Of a DNA stretch of 64,000 nucleotides, positions 1 to 8,879 are shown piece after piece (the stretch's first letter is position 1; each line of letters opens with the position of its first letter). Source of the DNA: Mycobacterium sp. IS-1496 (GTDB lineage: Bacteria; Actinomycetota; Actinomycetes; Mycobacteriales; Mycobacteriaceae). The notes beneath the pieces were generated by a model. The model had not been told where the DNA came from and did not search any database. It saw nothing but the letters and a program-made list of their open reading frames with translations. The stretch is taken from the NCBI RefSeq assembly GCF_001499995.1, contig NZ_LQIU01000001.1, positions 1-64,000 of the forward strand, read 5' to 3'. The translations under genes and the position numbers were made by a program.

Positions 1-28
1 GGGTGGAAAAGTAGGACACCGCCGAACA
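1..28 (+). rRNA. rrf: 5S ribosomal RNA, 3' end only
   Basis: The first 28 bases, beginning GGGTGGAAAAGTAGGACACC, match the 3' end of mycobacterial 5S rRNA as I remember it, ending GCCGAACA. The rest of the gene lies upstream of the window. In M. tuberculosis the single rrs-rrl-rrf operon lies directly before ogt, and the same arrangement is seen here. The exact 3' end could differ by one or two bases. Confidence 0.88.
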
Positions 29-36
29 CCCTTTAC

Positions 37-70
37 CCTCGGCCCTCCGACCACAATCGGAGGGCCGAGG
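37..70 (+). terminator. rRNA operon terminator hairpin
   Basis: Positions 37-50 (CCTCGGCCCTCCGA) pair perfectly with 57-70 around a six-base CCACAA loop, giving a 14-bp stem. It is followed by a short T-rich stretch (CATTTCT). It lies nine bases past the 5S end and probably terminates the rRNA operon. It also separates it from the convergent ogt gene. Confidence 0.85.
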
Positions 71-95
71 CATTTCTATGGGTAATGCTGTGCGC

Positions 96-596
96 TCAAT
101 CGAATAGCGTCGGAATGGCGGAATGGAATTGCTTTTCCATTCCGAGGAGCATTCGCTTCCTTTCGATTCCGCCGCCATATCCGGTGAGGCTTCCATTCGA
201 GCCGATCACGCGGTGACACGGCACGATGATGCCGATCGGATTGTGGCCGTTCGCGAGTCCGACGGCCCTGAATGCGCCGGGAGCTCCGATCTGCTTGGCG
301 ATCTCGCCGTACGACCGTGTCTCCCCGTACGGAATGGTCGTCAGCGCCTCCCACACGCGGCGCTGAAACGCGGTGCCGACCAGATCGAGGTCGAGGTCGA
401 ACGCCGTGAGTTCGCCGGCGAAATACGCATTCAGCTGCTCGACGGCGTCGGCGAACGCGGTTGCGTCGGGCACCCAGCCTTCGCGGCTCGGTTCATAGGT
501 CTGATCGACCATGCGCAGATGCATCAGGCGATCGTCGCGGCCGGCCAGGGTCAACAGACCGACCGGACTGTCGACGGTACGGAATCGGATCGTCAC
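96..596 (-). CDS. ogt: Methylated-DNA--protein-cysteine methyltransferase
   Basis: Removes alkyl groups from O6-alkylguanine in DNA by irreversible transfer to its own cysteine. The 166-residue protein has the MGMT signature PCHRVI with the acceptor cysteine at about residue 127, an upstream helix-turn-helix region (YGETRSYGEIAKQIG) and the Asn of GLANGHNP. Length matches the mycobacterial family (about 165). I chose the GTG at 596 because an excellent ribosome binding site (AAGGAGGT) precedes it by seven bases and it lies two bases after the alkA stop. The two genes form one alkylation-repair operon; longer readings run into alkA. Confidence 0.95.
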   Translation of the reverse strand: MTIRFRTVDSPVGLLTLAGRDDRLMHLRMVDQTYEPSREGWVPDATAFADAVEQLNAYFAGELTAFDLDLDLVGTAFQRRVWEALTTIPYGETRSYGEIAKQIGAPGAFRAVGLANGHNPIGIIVPCHRVIGSNGSLTGYGGGIERKRMLLGMEKQFHSAIPTLFD

Positions 597-598
597 TG

Positions 599-2083
599 TC
601 AGACCTCCTTCGGGGGCCAGTCGTTGACCGGATGGTCGAGCGCCGTCCACAGGTGCTGCGTCGCATAGGCCCGCCACGGCCGCCACCGCGAACTGTGCGC
701 GGCGAGCGCTCGCGCATCATCCGGGAGGCCGAGGTGTCGGGCGGCGGTGAGCACGCCAAGGTCGGCCACCGGGAAGGCGTCGGGATCGCCGAGGCCCCGC
801 ATCGCGATCATCTCCGCGGTCCAGGGGCCGATGCCGGGCAGCGCGGTGAGCTGCTGTCGCGCCTCGTCCCAGTCGCATCCGGGGTCGAGACGGACGTCGC
901 CGGCCGCCAACGCTTCGACGAGCGCCCGCACAGTGCGCTGCCGGCTGCGCGGCACCGCGAGATGGGCGGGTTCGATGTCGGCGAGCTCCTCCACGGTGGG
1001 GAACACATGGGTCAGACCGCCGTGCGGATCGCTGATCGGACGACCGTAGTGGGCGACGAGCCGGCCGGCGTGCGTCCGGGCCGCCTTCAGGGACACCTGC
1101 TGACCCAGGACGACCCGCCCCGCCAGCTCCGCCTCGTCGACCGTGCGCGGGATGCGCTGGCCGGGCGCCTTCGTCACCAGTGCGGTGAGTTCGGAATCGG
1201 CGCTGAGCACGTCGACGACGGCCTCCGGATCGGCGTCGAGGTCCACCAGGCGCCGGCACCGCGCGATCGCGCTGGAGAGGTCGCGGAGATCCTCGAGGTG
1301 GAGGACGCAGTCGACATGATCGTCGCGGGGGGTGAGGCTCACGATGCCGTGCCCCTTCGACAGCCGAAGCGTGCGCCGGAACGCCCCGTCGCGAAACTCC
1401 TCCACCCCCGGGACCGCGCTGGCCGCCAGGTGGCCGAACACCCCTTCACAGGCGAACGGCCTGCGCACCGGGAGGCGCAGCGCGAGTGACCCTGCGCCTG
1501 TCTCGGCAGATCCGTACCGGCGTCGCGCCCGCTCCCGCATCGCGGTGGGGGTGCACGCGGACGTGGCGCGCACGGTGTCGTTGAACTGCCGGATGCTCGA
1601 GAAGCCCGCGGCGAACGCCACATCGGAGAACGGCAGATCGGTGGTCTCGATCAACACCCGTGCGGTCTGTGCCCGCTGCGCACGGGCCAACGCGAGCGGG
1701 TTGGCGCCGACTTCGGCCTGCAGGATGCGCTGCACCTGCCGCGTGGTGTAGCCGAGGCGGTCGGCCAGGCCGGTGACGCCGTCGCGATCGACGGTGCCGT
1801 CGGCGATCAGGCGCATCGCCCTGGCGGCCACATCGCCGCGGACATTCCACTCCGGCGAACCCGGCGACGCGTCCGGCCTGCAGCGCTTGCAGGCCCGGAA
1901 CCCGGCCGCCTGGGCGGCCGCGGCGGTCGGATAGAACCGCACGTTGCGGGCGAACGGCGGCCGGACGGGACAGCTTGGCCGGCAATAGATCCGCGTGGTC
2001 AGCACGGCGGTGACGAACCAACCGTCGAACCGGGCGTCCTTGGACTGCACGGCCCGGTAGCAGCGGTCGAAATCGTCGTACAT
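599..2083 (-). CDS. alkA: Ada-like regulator fused to 3-methyladenine DNA glycosylase
   Basis: A 494-residue fusion. Residues 1-75 are the Ada metal-binding domain with cysteines at 34, 38, 65 and 68. An AraC-type helix-turn-helix follows (about 85-185), then an AlkA glycosylase (about 200-490) with the helix-hairpin-helix LPGIGPWTAEMIAMRG and the catalytic Asp of FPVADLGV. The Ada part senses methyl phosphotriesters and activates transcription; the AlkA part excises alkylated bases. Length agrees with M. tuberculosis Rv1317c. The ATG at 2083 starts at the Ada domain; upstream in-frame codons lie in the divergent promoter region. It heads the alkA-ogt operon and is probably self-induced by methylation damage. 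Confidence 0.94.
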   Translation of the reverse strand: MYDDFDRCYRAVQSKDARFDGWFVTAVLTTRIYCRPSCPVRPPFARNVRFYPTAAAAQAAGFRACKRCRPDASPGSPEWNVRGDVAARAMRLIADGTVDRDGVTGLADRLGYTTRQVQRILQAEVGANPLALARAQRAQTARVLIETTDLPFSDVAFAAGFSSIRQFNDTVRATSACTPTAMRERARRRYGSAETGAGSLALRLPVRRPFACEGVFGHLAASAVPGVEEFRDGAFRRTLRLSKGHGIVSLTPRDDHVDCVLHLEDLRDLSSAIARCRRLVDLDADPEAVVDVLSADSELTALVTKAPGQRIPRTVDEAELAGRVVLGQQVSLKAARTHAGRLVAHYGRPISDPHGGLTHVFPTVEELADIEPAHLAVPRSRQRTVRALVEALAAGDVRLDPGCDWDEARQQLTALPGIGPWTAEMIAMRGLGDPDAFPVADLGVLTAARHLGLPDDARALAAHSSRWRPWRAYATQHLWTALDHPVNDWPPKEV

Positions 2084-2188
2084 GCTGTCAGACTTACACG
2101 CCGTCACCGACAACACCGGCGGAAATCCGACATGGTCGTGGGCGGGCGAACCCGTGCGTCGGCGCCGAGACGCCACGGCGACATTCCC

Positions 2189-2194
2189 TAGACT
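2189..2194 (+). promoter_or_regulatory. -10 element TAGACT, leaderless start of the FAAL gene
   Basis: TAGACT lies seven bases before the ATG at 2202, the spacing expected when transcription begins on the start codon. No ribosome binding site is present. This supports the chosen start. Confidence 0.65.
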
Positions 2195-2201
2195 CGTCGC
2201 C

Positions 2202-4019
2202 ATGAGCGGCAGTACCGGCCAGGTGGTTCACGAAGGTCTGCTGAAGATCGAGGACTGCCTGGACGCCGACGGCAACATCGTGCTGCCGCCGGGCGTCACG
2301 CTCATCTCCCTGATCGACCGCAACATCGCCGCCGTCGGCGACGCGGTGGCGTACCGCTACCTGGACCACACCGGCACCGACGACGTCGCCGTCGCCGAAC
2401 TCACCTGGACCGAACTCGGTGTGCGGCTGCGGGCGATCGCCGCGCGCGTGCAGACGCTCACCTCCCGCGGCGACCGGGTGGCGATCCTCGCGCCCCAGGG
2501 GCTCGACTACATCGCCGGATTCTTCGCCGCGATCAAGGCGGGCACCATCGCGGTCCCCCTGTTCGCGCCCGAACTGCAGGGCCACGCCGAACGCCTGCGC
2601 ACCGCACTCGGAGACGCCCGCCCGACCGTCGTGCTCACGACCACCGCGGCGGCCGGCGCCGTCGACGACTTCCTCGCCGGCCCGGTCGGTTTCCCGCGGC
2701 CGCACGTCGTGCTGCTCGACCAGATCCCCGACGATGCGGGCGACGCCTTCGTGGAGCAGCCGGTCGACGTCGACGACGTCTCGCATCTGCAGTACACCTC
2801 CGGCGCGACCAGGCCCCCGGTCGGCGTGGAGATCACCCACCGGGCCGTCGGCACCAATCTGCTGCAGATGATCCTGTCGATCGACCTGCTGGACCGAAAT
2901 ACCCACGGCGTCAGCTGGTTACCGCTGTTTCATGACATGGGGCTGTCGATGCTCGGGTTTCCCGCCGTCTACGGCGGACACTCCACGCTCATGTCGCCGA
3001 CGGCGTTCCTGCGCCGTCCGCAGCGATGGGTCCGGGCGCTGGCCGAGGGATCCCGCCACGGCCGCGTCGTCACCGCCGCGCCCAACTTCGCCTACGAATG
3101 GACCGCTCAGCGCGGGCTGCCGGAGGCCGGCGACGACGTCGACCTGAGCAATGTCGTGCTCATCATCGGGTCCGAACCGGTGAGCATGGCGGCCATCGAC
3201 ACGTTCACCGCGGCCTTCGCGCCGCACGGGCTGCCGCCGACGGCGTTCAAACCGTCCTACGGCATCGCCGAGGCGACGCTGTTCGTCGCGACGATCGCCC
3301 CCGACGCGCAACCGTCGGTGGTCCATCTCGATCGCGGACACCTGGCCGCCGGCCGGGCGGTCCGCGTACCTGCCGACGCCAAAAGCGCTGTGCCGCAAGT
3401 GTCGTGCGGTCAGATCGCCCGGAGCCAGTGGGCGGTGATCGTCGACCCCGGCTCGGGGGAGGAACTGCTTGACGGGCACATCGGGGAGATCTGGCTGCAC
3501 GGCGAGAACATCGGCCGTGGTTACTGGGCGCGGCCCGACGAGACACGCGAAACCTTCGGCGCGACACTGAGATCCGCCGTCGGAGGTCACGCCGACGGGG
3601 TACCCGAGAGCGGTCGCTGGCTGCGCACCGGCGACCTCGGCACCTACCTCGACGGCGAGCTGTACGTGACCGGCCGCCTGGCCGATCTCGTGGTGATCGA
3701 CGGGCGGCAGCACTACCCGCAGGACATCGAGACCACCACGGCGGACGCCTCGCCGCTGGTGCGCCGGGGCCACGCCACCGCGTTCACCGTGCCCGACGAG
3801 CAGCTGGTGATCATCGCCGAGCGGGCGTCGGGAACCCGCCGCGCCGACCCGGCTCCGGCCGTCGACGCGATCCGCGAGGGGGTGCGGCAGCGGCACCGTA
3901 TCGACGTCGCCGACGTGCGTTTCGTCCCCGCCGGCGCCATCCCGCGGACCACGAGCGGCAAGCTGGCCCGTCGCGCCTGCCGCGCCGAGTATCTCGACGG
4001 CACGCTGCGCGGGACCTGA
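2202..4019 (+). CDS. Fatty acyl-AMP ligase (FadD32/FAAL family)
   Basis: Activates a fatty acid as acyl-adenylate. Motifs in order: AMP-binding loop QYTSGATRPPVG, WLPLFHDMGLSMLG typical of FAALs, SYGIAEAT, and the C-terminal lysine loop PRTTSGKLARR. The 605-residue length fits mycobacterial FAALs. FAALs normally pass acyl-AMP to an acyl carrier protein of a polyketide or peptide synthase, but no such partner is encoded nearby. M. tuberculosis has no gene at this spot between alkA and the cyclase as far as I recall. It ends two bases from the convergent cyclase. The substrate is not predictable from sequence. Confidence 0.85.
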   Translation: MSGSTGQVVHEGLLKIEDCLDADGNIVLPPGVTLISLIDRNIAAVGDAVAYRYLDHTGTDDVAVAELTWTELGVRLRAIAARVQTLTSRGDRVAILAPQGLDYIAGFFAAIKAGTIAVPLFAPELQGHAERLRTALGDARPTVVLTTTAAAGAVDDFLAGPVGFPRPHVVLLDQIPDDAGDAFVEQPVDVDDVSHLQYTSGATRPPVGVEITHRAVGTNLLQMILSIDLLDRNTHGVSWLPLFHDMGLSMLGFPAVYGGHSTLMSPTAFLRRPQRWVRALAEGSRHGRVVTAAPNFAYEWTAQRGLPEAGDDVDLSNVVLIIGSEPVSMAAIDTFTAAFAPHGLPPTAFKPSYGIAEATLFVATIAPDAQPSVVHLDRGHLAAGRAVRVPADAKSAVPQVSCGQIARSQWAVIVDPGSGEELLDGHIGEIWLHGENIGRGYWARPDETRETFGATLRSAVGGHADGVPESGRWLRTGDLGTYLDGELYVTGRLADLVVIDGRQHYPQDIETTTADASPLVRRGHATAFTVPDEQLVIIAERASGTRRADPAPAVDAIREGVRQRHRIDVADVRFVPAGAIPRTTSGKLARRACRAEYLDGTLRGT

Positions 4020-4021
4020 GA

Positions 4022-5638
4022 TCAGGCCAGCAGGGCCAGGCGGGTGGGCTCGTCGTGGCCGCGCAGGGTCACCGTGTCGCCCAGCGTCCAGTGCCCGCGT
4101 TCGGAGTCGGTGGCGGCCGCGACGGTGTCGGATGAGGCGACGAGCCGGCCGGGCGCCGACTTCGCGAGTTCGCACAGCCGTGCAGCCTCGTTGACCGGTT
4201 CGCCGATGACGGTGTACTCGAAGCGCTCCCTGGCGCCGACGTTGCCCGCGACCACCTTGCCTGCGGCCACCCCGATGCCCGCCTGGCATTCGGGCACCTC
4301 GTCGGCCAGGCGCCCGGCGATGGCCCTGGCCGCCGACAGCGCCTCGTCCTCGGCGTTGTCGAGTGCGACCGGGGCGCCGAACACGGCCAGCACCGCATCG
4401 CCTTCGAATTTGTTGACCAGGCCGTGATGACGATCGACCTCGTCGACGATCACCGCGAAGAACCGATTGAGCAGCTCGACGATCTCCACGGCGGGCCGGC
4501 TGGTGACCATCTGCGTCGATCCGATGATGTCGACGAAGATCACGGCGGCGTGGCGCTCTTCGCCGCCGAGTTCGATCTGTTGCTTCTCGGCCGCCAAAGC
4601 GACTTCCCGGCCGACGTGGCGGCCGAACAGGTCGCGCACCCGTTCGCGTTCGCGCAGACCCTCGACCATCTTGTTGAAACCCCGCTGCAGCTCTCCGAGT
4701 TCGGTGCCGTCGAAAACGACCAGCTGACAGTCGAAGTCGCCCCGCTCGACGTTCTTCAGCGCCGCGCGCACCACCCGTACCGGCGTCGCGATGAGCCAGG
4801 ACAGCAGCCACATCAGGATCAGCCCGAAGAGCAGCGCCACGATGGCGATGATCATCACGGCGACCCCGAACTGCGTCGCGGTCAGATTCTGCATCGACAG
4901 CGAGAACACGGCCAGCATGAGGATGCCGAGCACGGGCACACCGGAGCCGAGCAGCCAGACCGTCATGGTGCGGCCCATGACCCCGTGCGCGAACCGGCGT
5001 GGCGGGCGGCCCGCTTCGAGCGCCTGGGCCGCGATCGGCCGCAGCGAGAACTCGGTGATGAGGTAGCAGGCGGTCGCCACCACGATGCCGGGGAAACCCA
5101 CGGCGAACAGGAACCGGGGGATGAAGGCCGAATCCTGCAGGCCGTACAGCACCGTCAGGAGCACGGTGCCGACGCCCCAGAACCACAGCAGCATCTTGGC
5201 CACCTTCGACGGCGCCAGGAACACGTTGCGCTGGTCGGTGCGGGTGGGAGTCCGCTCCTCGATCGCCCACCGCAAGGAGCGGACCGTGCGGGAGGTGATC
5301 CAGGCCGTGCCGATGAGCAGCGCGACCACCATGTAGGCGGGCACCACGACCCAGGTCAACCAGGCCGGTGCGTCGGAGAACACGCTCGGCACCGGGATGG
5401 CCACGGCGTTGAGGAGCAGCGAGACCGCGATGCCCAGGATGTTGGTGAACAGGATGAAGAACGTGAGGATGACCTGGATGCGGATACGCCGGCGCTGTTG
5501 GTCCTCGTCCGGCCTTCCCAGCAGCCACGAGCCGTAGTGGGGGGTGTCCGGCAGACGCCCGCTCTGCCTGGTCACCTTCTCCAGGAGCAGTCCCAGCCGC
5601 TGTGGAACGCTTTTCTTGGCGGTCGTCGTCGCGTCCAT
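4022..5638 (-). CDS. Membrane adenylate cyclase with HAMP domain (Rv1318c-Rv1320c family)
   Basis: Class III nucleotidyl cyclase making cAMP from ATP at the inner face of the membrane. The 538-residue protein has about six hydrophobic segments in residues 50-290, a HAMP linker near 290-345 and a cyclase domain from about 365. Metal-binding Asp residues lie in [10 protein letters not shown] and [13 protein letters not shown]; the transition-state region is [17 protein letters not shown]. tuberculosis has three tandem copies here (Rv1318c-1320c); this genome has one, with a relative at 42.7 kb. Transcribed away from nucS across a 50-base region; a TAGGCT box lies nine bases before the ATG. Confidence 0.93.
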   Translation of the reverse strand: MDATTTAKKSVPQRLGLLLEKVTRQSGRLPDTPHYGSWLLGRPDEDQQRRRIRIQVILTFFILFTNILGIAVSLLLNAVAIPVPSVFSDAPAWLTWVVVPAYMVVALLIGTAWITSRTVRSLRWAIEERTPTRTDQRNVFLAPSKVAKMLLWFWGVGTVLLTVLYGLQDSAFIPRFLFAVGFPGIVVATACYLITEFSLRPIAAQALEAGRPPRRFAHGVMGRTMTVWLLGSGVPVLGILMLAVFSLSMQNLTATQFGVAVMIIAIVALLFGLILMWLLSWLIATPVRVVRAALKNVERGDFDCQLVVFDGTELGELQRGFNKMVEGLRERERVRDLFGRHVGREVALAAEKQQIELGGEERHAAVIFVDIIGSTQMVTSRPAVEIVELLNRFFAVIVDEVDRHHGLVNKFEGDAVLAVFGAPVALDNAEDEALSAARAIAGRLADEVPECQAGIGVAAGKVVAGNVGARERFEYTVIGEPVNEAARLCELAKSAPGRLVASSDTVAAATDSERGHWTLGDTVTLRGHDEPTRLALLA

Positions 5639-5675
5639 TGTGCCGCCAGCCTAATTTGCAGAAGTGCGCAGACCC

Positions 5676-5681
5676 TAATGT
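5676..5681 (+). promoter_or_regulatory. -10 element TAATGT, leaderless start of nucS
   Basis: TAATGT is followed by seven bases and then GTG at 5689. This favours 5689 over the in-frame GTG at 5683, which would leave only one base after the hexamer. Confidence 0.6.
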
Positions 5682-5688
5682 TGTGCGG

Positions 5689-6360
5689 GTGCGTCTCGTC
5701 ATCGCCCAGTGCACGGTCGACTACATCGGTCGGCTGACCGCCCATCTGCCCTCTGCGCGCCGACTGCTGTTGTTCAAGGCCGACGGTTCGGTCAGCGTGC
5801 ACGCCGACGACCGGGCCTACAAGCCGCTGAACTGGATGAGTCCGCCGTGCCGGCTGAAGGAGGAGGCCGGCGACACCCACCCGGTGTGGGTGGTGGAGAA
5901 CAAGGCCGGCGAGCAGTTGCGGATCACCGTCGAGGACGTCGAGCACGACTCGAGCCACGACCTCGGGATCGACCCCGGGTTGGTCAAGGACGGTGTCGAG
6001 GCCCACCTGCAGAAGCTGCTCGCCGAACATGTCGAACTGCTCGGCGACGGGTACACGCTGGTGCGCCGCGAGTACATGACCGCGATCGGGCCGGTGGATC
6101 TGCTGTGCCGCGACGAGTCCGGGCGCTCGGTGGCCGTGGAGATCAAACGCCGCGGCGAGATCGACGGTGTCGAACAGCTCACCCGCTACCTCGAACTGCT
6201 GAATCGAGACAGCCTGCTCGCGCCGGTGTCCGGGGTGTTCGCTGCCCAGCAGATCAAGCCGCAGGCGCGCACGCTGGCCATAGACCGCGGGATTCGTTGC
6301 CTCATACTCGATTACGACCAGATGCGCGGTATGGACAGCGACGAGTTCCGGCTCTTCTGA
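5689..6360 (+). CDS. nucS: Mismatch-specific endonuclease NucS (EndoMS)
   Basis: Cuts both strands at mismatches and is the core of the MutS/MutL-independent mismatch correction known in mycobacteria. The 223-residue protein has the N-terminal DNA-binding half (from [20 protein letters not shown]) and a C-terminal RecB-like nuclease with [21 protein letters not shown] and the QLTRYLELL helix. The Asp, Glu and Lys of these motifs form the metal site in this family. The C-terminus DEFRLF resembles the clamp-binding tail. The GTG at 5689 gives the same length as the M. smegmatis protein; GTG at 5683 is the alternative. Confidence 0.95.
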   Translation: MRLVIAQCTVDYIGRLTAHLPSARRLLLFKADGSVSVHADDRAYKPLNWMSPPCRLKEEAGDTHPVWVVENKAGEQLRITVEDVEHDSSHDLGIDPGLVKDGVEAHLQKLLAEHVELLGDGYTLVRREYMTAIGPVDLLCRDESGRSVAVEIKRRGEIDGVEQLTRYLELLNRDSLLAPVSGVFAAQQIKPQARTLAIDRGIRCLILDYDQMRGMDSDEFRLF

Positions 6361-6365
6361 AGCCC

Positions 6366-6371
6366 TAGACT
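6366..6371 (+). promoter_or_regulatory. -10 element TAGACT, leaderless start of the Rv1322-like gene
   Basis: TAGACT is followed by six bases and the ATG at 6378, with no ribosome binding site. The box begins only six bases after the nucS stop, so the small gene probably has its own transcript. Confidence 0.65.
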
Positions 6372-6377
6372 GCCCTT

Positions 6378-6674
6378 ATGCCCAGGCGCCGTCACCCGTC
6401 GCGGCCATCGCGCCCGCTGCCTCCGCTGTTCACCGGGCGACGCGTCGAGACCGGCCCCGACGGCTATGACTACGAGGTACGGCCGGTGGCCGGCGCACGC
6501 GCGTCGAAGACCTACCGGTGCCCCGGCTGTGATCACGAGATCCGGCCCGGCACAGCACATCTGGTGGTCTGGCCAGCGGACGCGGGGGAGGCCGCGGTGG
6601 AGGATCGCCGCCACTGGCACACGCCGTGCTGGACGCACCGGGCCACGCGGGGCCCGACGCGCAGATGGTCTTAG
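6378..6674 (+). CDS. Small protein with a probable zinc site (Rv1322-like)
   Basis: A 98-residue conserved mycobacterial protein of unknown function in the Rv1322 position. The N-terminus is basic and proline-rich (about residues 1-25). The core has TYRCPGCDHEIRPGTAH followed by HWHTPCW, so two cysteines of a CxxC knuckle plus a later His and Cys could bind one zinc. This resembles a small zinc ribbon or HNH-like fold. Its place directly after nucS suggests, but does not prove, a nucleic-acid role. It converges with the epimerase gene four bases downstream. Confidence 0.8.
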   Translation: MPRRRHPSRPSRPLPPLFTGRRVETGPDGYDYEVRPVAGARASKTYRCPGCDHEIRPGTAHLVVWPADAGEAAVEDRRHWHTPCWTHRATRGPTRRWS

Positions 6675-6678
6675 TGGG

Positions 6679-7149
6679 TCAGTGCTCGGCCGCGGGTTCG
6701 ACGAGCTCGATGAGCACGCCGCCGCCGTCCTTGGGATGAATGAAGTTGATGCGCGAGTTCGAGGTGCCGCGGCGGGGCTCGTCGTAGATGAGCCGCACGC
6801 CCTGCTCGCGCAGCCGCGCACTGAGTGCGTCGAGGTCGCTGACACGGTAGGCGAACTGCTGCAGGCCGGGTCCGCGCTTGTCGAGGAACTTGGCGATCGT
6901 CGAGGTGTCGTCGAGCGGCGACATCAGTTGGACCTGGGTGCTGCCGACCGCGGCGCCCCGTACCGACAGCATGGCCTCGCGGATGCCCTGCTCCTCGTTG
7001 ACCTCTTCGTGCAGCACGATCATGCCGAGGTGGTCGTGGTACCACCGGATCGCTTCGTCCAGATCCGGCACCGCGACACCGACGTGGTCGATCGCGGTCA
7101 CCAGGGCGGTGGCCAGTACTGGACGGGCGTCAATTTGCTCGGCAGTCAT
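6679..7149 (-). CDS. mce: Methylmalonyl-CoA epimerase
   Basis: Interconverts (S)- and (R)-methylmalonyl-CoA in propionyl-CoA metabolism. The 156-residue vicinal-oxygen-chelate protein begins its fold at AIDHVGVAVPDLDEAIRWY and ends with NFIHPKDGGGVLIELVEP. Metal ligands expected for the family are the His of DHVG, the His of NFIHPK and the Glu of LIELVEP, with a Gln in STQVQLMSP. Matches Rv1322A in position. The start at 7149 is supported by a leaderless promoter. A B12-dependent mutase encoded at 47 kb could draw on the same metabolite pool, but core methylmalonyl-CoA mutase genes are not in this window. Confidence 0.93.
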   Translation of the reverse strand: MTAEQIDARPVLATALVTAIDHVGVAVPDLDEAIRWYHDHLGMIVLHEEVNEEQGIREAMLSVRGAAVGSTQVQLMSPLDDTSTIAKFLDKRGPGLQQFAYRVSDLDALSARLREQGVRLIYDEPRRGTSNSRINFIHPKDGGGVLIELVEPAAEH

Positions 7150-7155
7150 ATCGCA

Positions 7156-7161
7156 AAGGTA
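7156..7161 (-). promoter_or_regulatory. -10 element TACCTT, leaderless start of mce
   Basis: Read on the minus strand, TACCTT is followed by six bases and then the ATG at 7149. Confidence 0.6.
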
Positions 7162-7242
7162 ACCTAACGGCATCGGTTCCGAACACCTCAGGTCCGCTGT
7201 ATAGCCTCATCGGAACCGCCTGAAACCCGCTTGGAGGTAGTG

Positions 7243-8424
7243 ATGACGACGTCGGTGATCGTTGCTGGAGCCCGGACGCCGGTAGGCAAGTTGATGGGTT
7301 CGCTGAAGGACTTCTCGGGCAGCGACCTGGGGGCGGTCGCCATCAGGGCCGCCCTGGAGAAAGCGGGCGTGGCCCCGTCGGCCGTCGAGTACGTGATCAT
7401 GGGTCAGGTGCTCACCGCAGGCGCCGGGCAGATGCCGGCCCGCCAGGCGGCGGTGGCCGCGGGCATCCCGTGGGACGTGCCTGCGCTGACGATCAACAAG
7501 ATGTGCCTGTCGGGTATCGACGCGATCGCACTGGCCGACCAGTTGATCCGCGCCGGCGAGTTCGACGTGGTGGTGGCCGGCGGCCAGGAGTCGATGAGCC
7601 AGGCGCCGCACCTGCTGGTGAACAGCCGCGCGGGTTACAAGTACGGCGATGTGACGGCGGTCGACCACCTGGCATACGACGGCCTGCACGACGTGTTCAC
7701 CGACCAGCCGATGGGCGCACTCACCGAGCAGCGCAACGATGTCGACCAGTTCACCCGCGCCCAGCAGGACGAGTACGCGGCGCAGTCCCATCAGCGCGCC
7801 GCCGCGGCGTGGAAGGACGGGGTGTTCGCCGACGAGGTGGTGCCGGTGTCGATCCCGCAGCGTAAGGGCGATCCGCTCGAGTTCGCCGAGGACGAGGGCA
7901 TCCGCGCCAACACCACGGCCGAGTCGCTGGCCGGGTTGAAGCCGGCGTTCCGCAAGGACGGCACGATCACCGCCGGCTCGGCGTCGCAGATCTCCGACGG
8001 CGCCTGCGCGGTCGTCGTGATGAACAAGGCCAAGGCCGAGGAGCTGGGCCTGACCTGGCTGGTGGAGATCGGCGCCCACGGTGTGGTCGCCGGGCCCGAC
8101 TCGACGCTGCAGTCGCAACCGGCCAACGCGGTCAAGAAGGCGATCGCCAAGGAGGGCATCACCGCCGACCAGCTCGACGTGATCGAGCTGAACGAGGCCT
8201 TCGCCGCGGTCGCGCTGGCCTCCACCCAGGAGCTCGGCGTGGATCCCGACAAGGTCAACACCAACGGCGGCGCGATCGCGATCGGCCACCCGATCGGGAT
8301 GTCGGGTGCCCGCATCACGCTGCACGCGGCGCTCGAACTGGCCCGCAAGGGTTCCGGCTACGCGGTCGCCGCCCTGTGCGGCGCCGGTGGCCAGGGCGAT
8401 GCGCTGATCCTGCGTCGCCCCTGA
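7243..8424 (+). CDS. fadA4: Acetyl-CoA C-acetyltransferase (FadA4-type thiolase)
   Basis: Condenses or cleaves acetoacetyl-CoA type substrates. The 393-residue protein has the nucleophilic cysteine at about residue 88 ([10 protein letters not shown]), NEAFAAV, the His motif [16 protein letters not shown] and the second catalytic cysteine in [10 protein letters not shown]. Length is typical of biosynthetic-type thiolases. A strong GGAGGT lies five bases before the ATG at 7243; an in-frame ATG at 7231 overlaps that site and is unlikely. It diverges from mce, as in M. tuberculosis. Confidence 0.94.
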   Translation: MTTSVIVAGARTPVGKLMGSLKDFSGSDLGAVAIRAALEKAGVAPSAVEYVIMGQVLTAGAGQMPARQAAVAAGIPWDVPALTINKMCLSGIDAIALADQLIRAGEFDVVVAGGQESMSQAPHLLVNSRAGYKYGDVTAVDHLAYDGLHDVFTDQPMGALTEQRNDVDQFTRAQQDEYAAQSHQRAAAAWKDGVFADEVVPVSIPQRKGDPLEFAEDEGIRANTTAESLAGLKPAFRKDGTITAGSASQISDGACAVVVMNKAKAEELGLTWLVEIGAHGVVAGPDSTLQSQPANAVKKAIAKEGITADQLDVIELNEAFAAVALASTQELGVDPDKVNTNGGAIAIGHPIGMSGARITLHAALELARKGSGYAVAALCGAGGQGDALILRRP

Positions 8425-8481
8425 CGCGTCGCCCTCCGGCAGCGTCTACGACGGCTTGTAGTAATCGAGGCCGGCTTGAGG

Positions 8482-8487
8482 CACAAT
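8482..8487 (+). promoter_or_regulatory. Possible -10 element CACAAT before the DUF3817 gene
   Basis: CACAAT, one base from TACAAT, lies seven bases before the ATG at 8495. This favours 8495 over the ATG at 8486, which overlaps the box. Confidence 0.45.
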
Positions 8488-8494
8488 GGCGGCC

Positions 8495-8866
8495 ATGTTC
8501 GGTGCTTTCGATCTGCGTAGCCCTGTCGGCTGGCTCCGGCTCGTCGGCCTGCTCGAGGCAGTGAGCTGGGTCGGCCTGCTGCTGGGGATGTACTTCAAGT
8601 ACCTCGGCAGCCCGAGCACCGAGATCGGGGTCAAGATCTTCGGCCCCGCCCACGGCGGCGTGTTCGTCGCGTTCGTCGTGGCCGCCGTCGTGACCGGGTT
8701 CACCCTCCGGTGGAGGCTGTGGACGTGGTTGCTGGCGGGGCTGGCGAGCATCGTCCCGCTCGGCACTGTGATCTTCCTCATATGGGCAGAGCGCACGGGC
8801 CGGATGGGCGCCGGCGCGGCGCCCGCGATGGGTCGGCCAGGCCGCCCGGTACCCGAAACGACGTGA
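8495..8866 (+). CDS. DUF3817 family integral membrane protein
   Basis: A 123-residue protein with three to four hydrophobic helices: residues about 12-35 (LVGLLEAVSWVGLLLGMYFKYL), 50-70 and 78-100, and a short polar tail. The early Phe-Asp-Leu-Arg and the pattern Glu-x-x-Ser-Trp-x-Gly are typical of DUF3817. Function is unknown. A second family member is encoded at 33.3 kb. I do not recall an M. tuberculosis gene at this exact site, so it may have been gained here or lost there. Confidence 0.82.
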   Translation: MFGAFDLRSPVGWLRLVGLLEAVSWVGLLLGMYFKYLGSPSTEIGVKIFGPAHGGVFVAFVVAAVVTGFTLRWRLWTWLLAGLASIVPLGTVIFLIWAERTGRMGAGAAPAMGRPGRPVPETT

Positions 8867-8872
8867 CAGACT
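8867..8872 (+). promoter_or_regulatory. Possible -10 element CAGACT before the thioredoxin-like gene
   Basis: CAGACT keeps the key A and final T of the mycobacterial -10 box and lies seven bases before the GTG at 8880. Confidence 0.4.
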
Positions 8873-8879
8873 TGCACGC

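Noticed and set aside
2084..2203. N-terminal extension of the Ada-AlkA protein
   Set aside because: It runs through the divergent promoter region and adds residues absent from the Ada domain; the metal-binding domain begins right after ATG 2083.
2919..5714. 931-codon minus-strand reading frame across the FAAL and cyclase genes
   Set aside because: It is antisense to the FAAL gene and out of frame with the cyclase; its Arg/Gly/His-rich composition shows it is a high-GC shadow.
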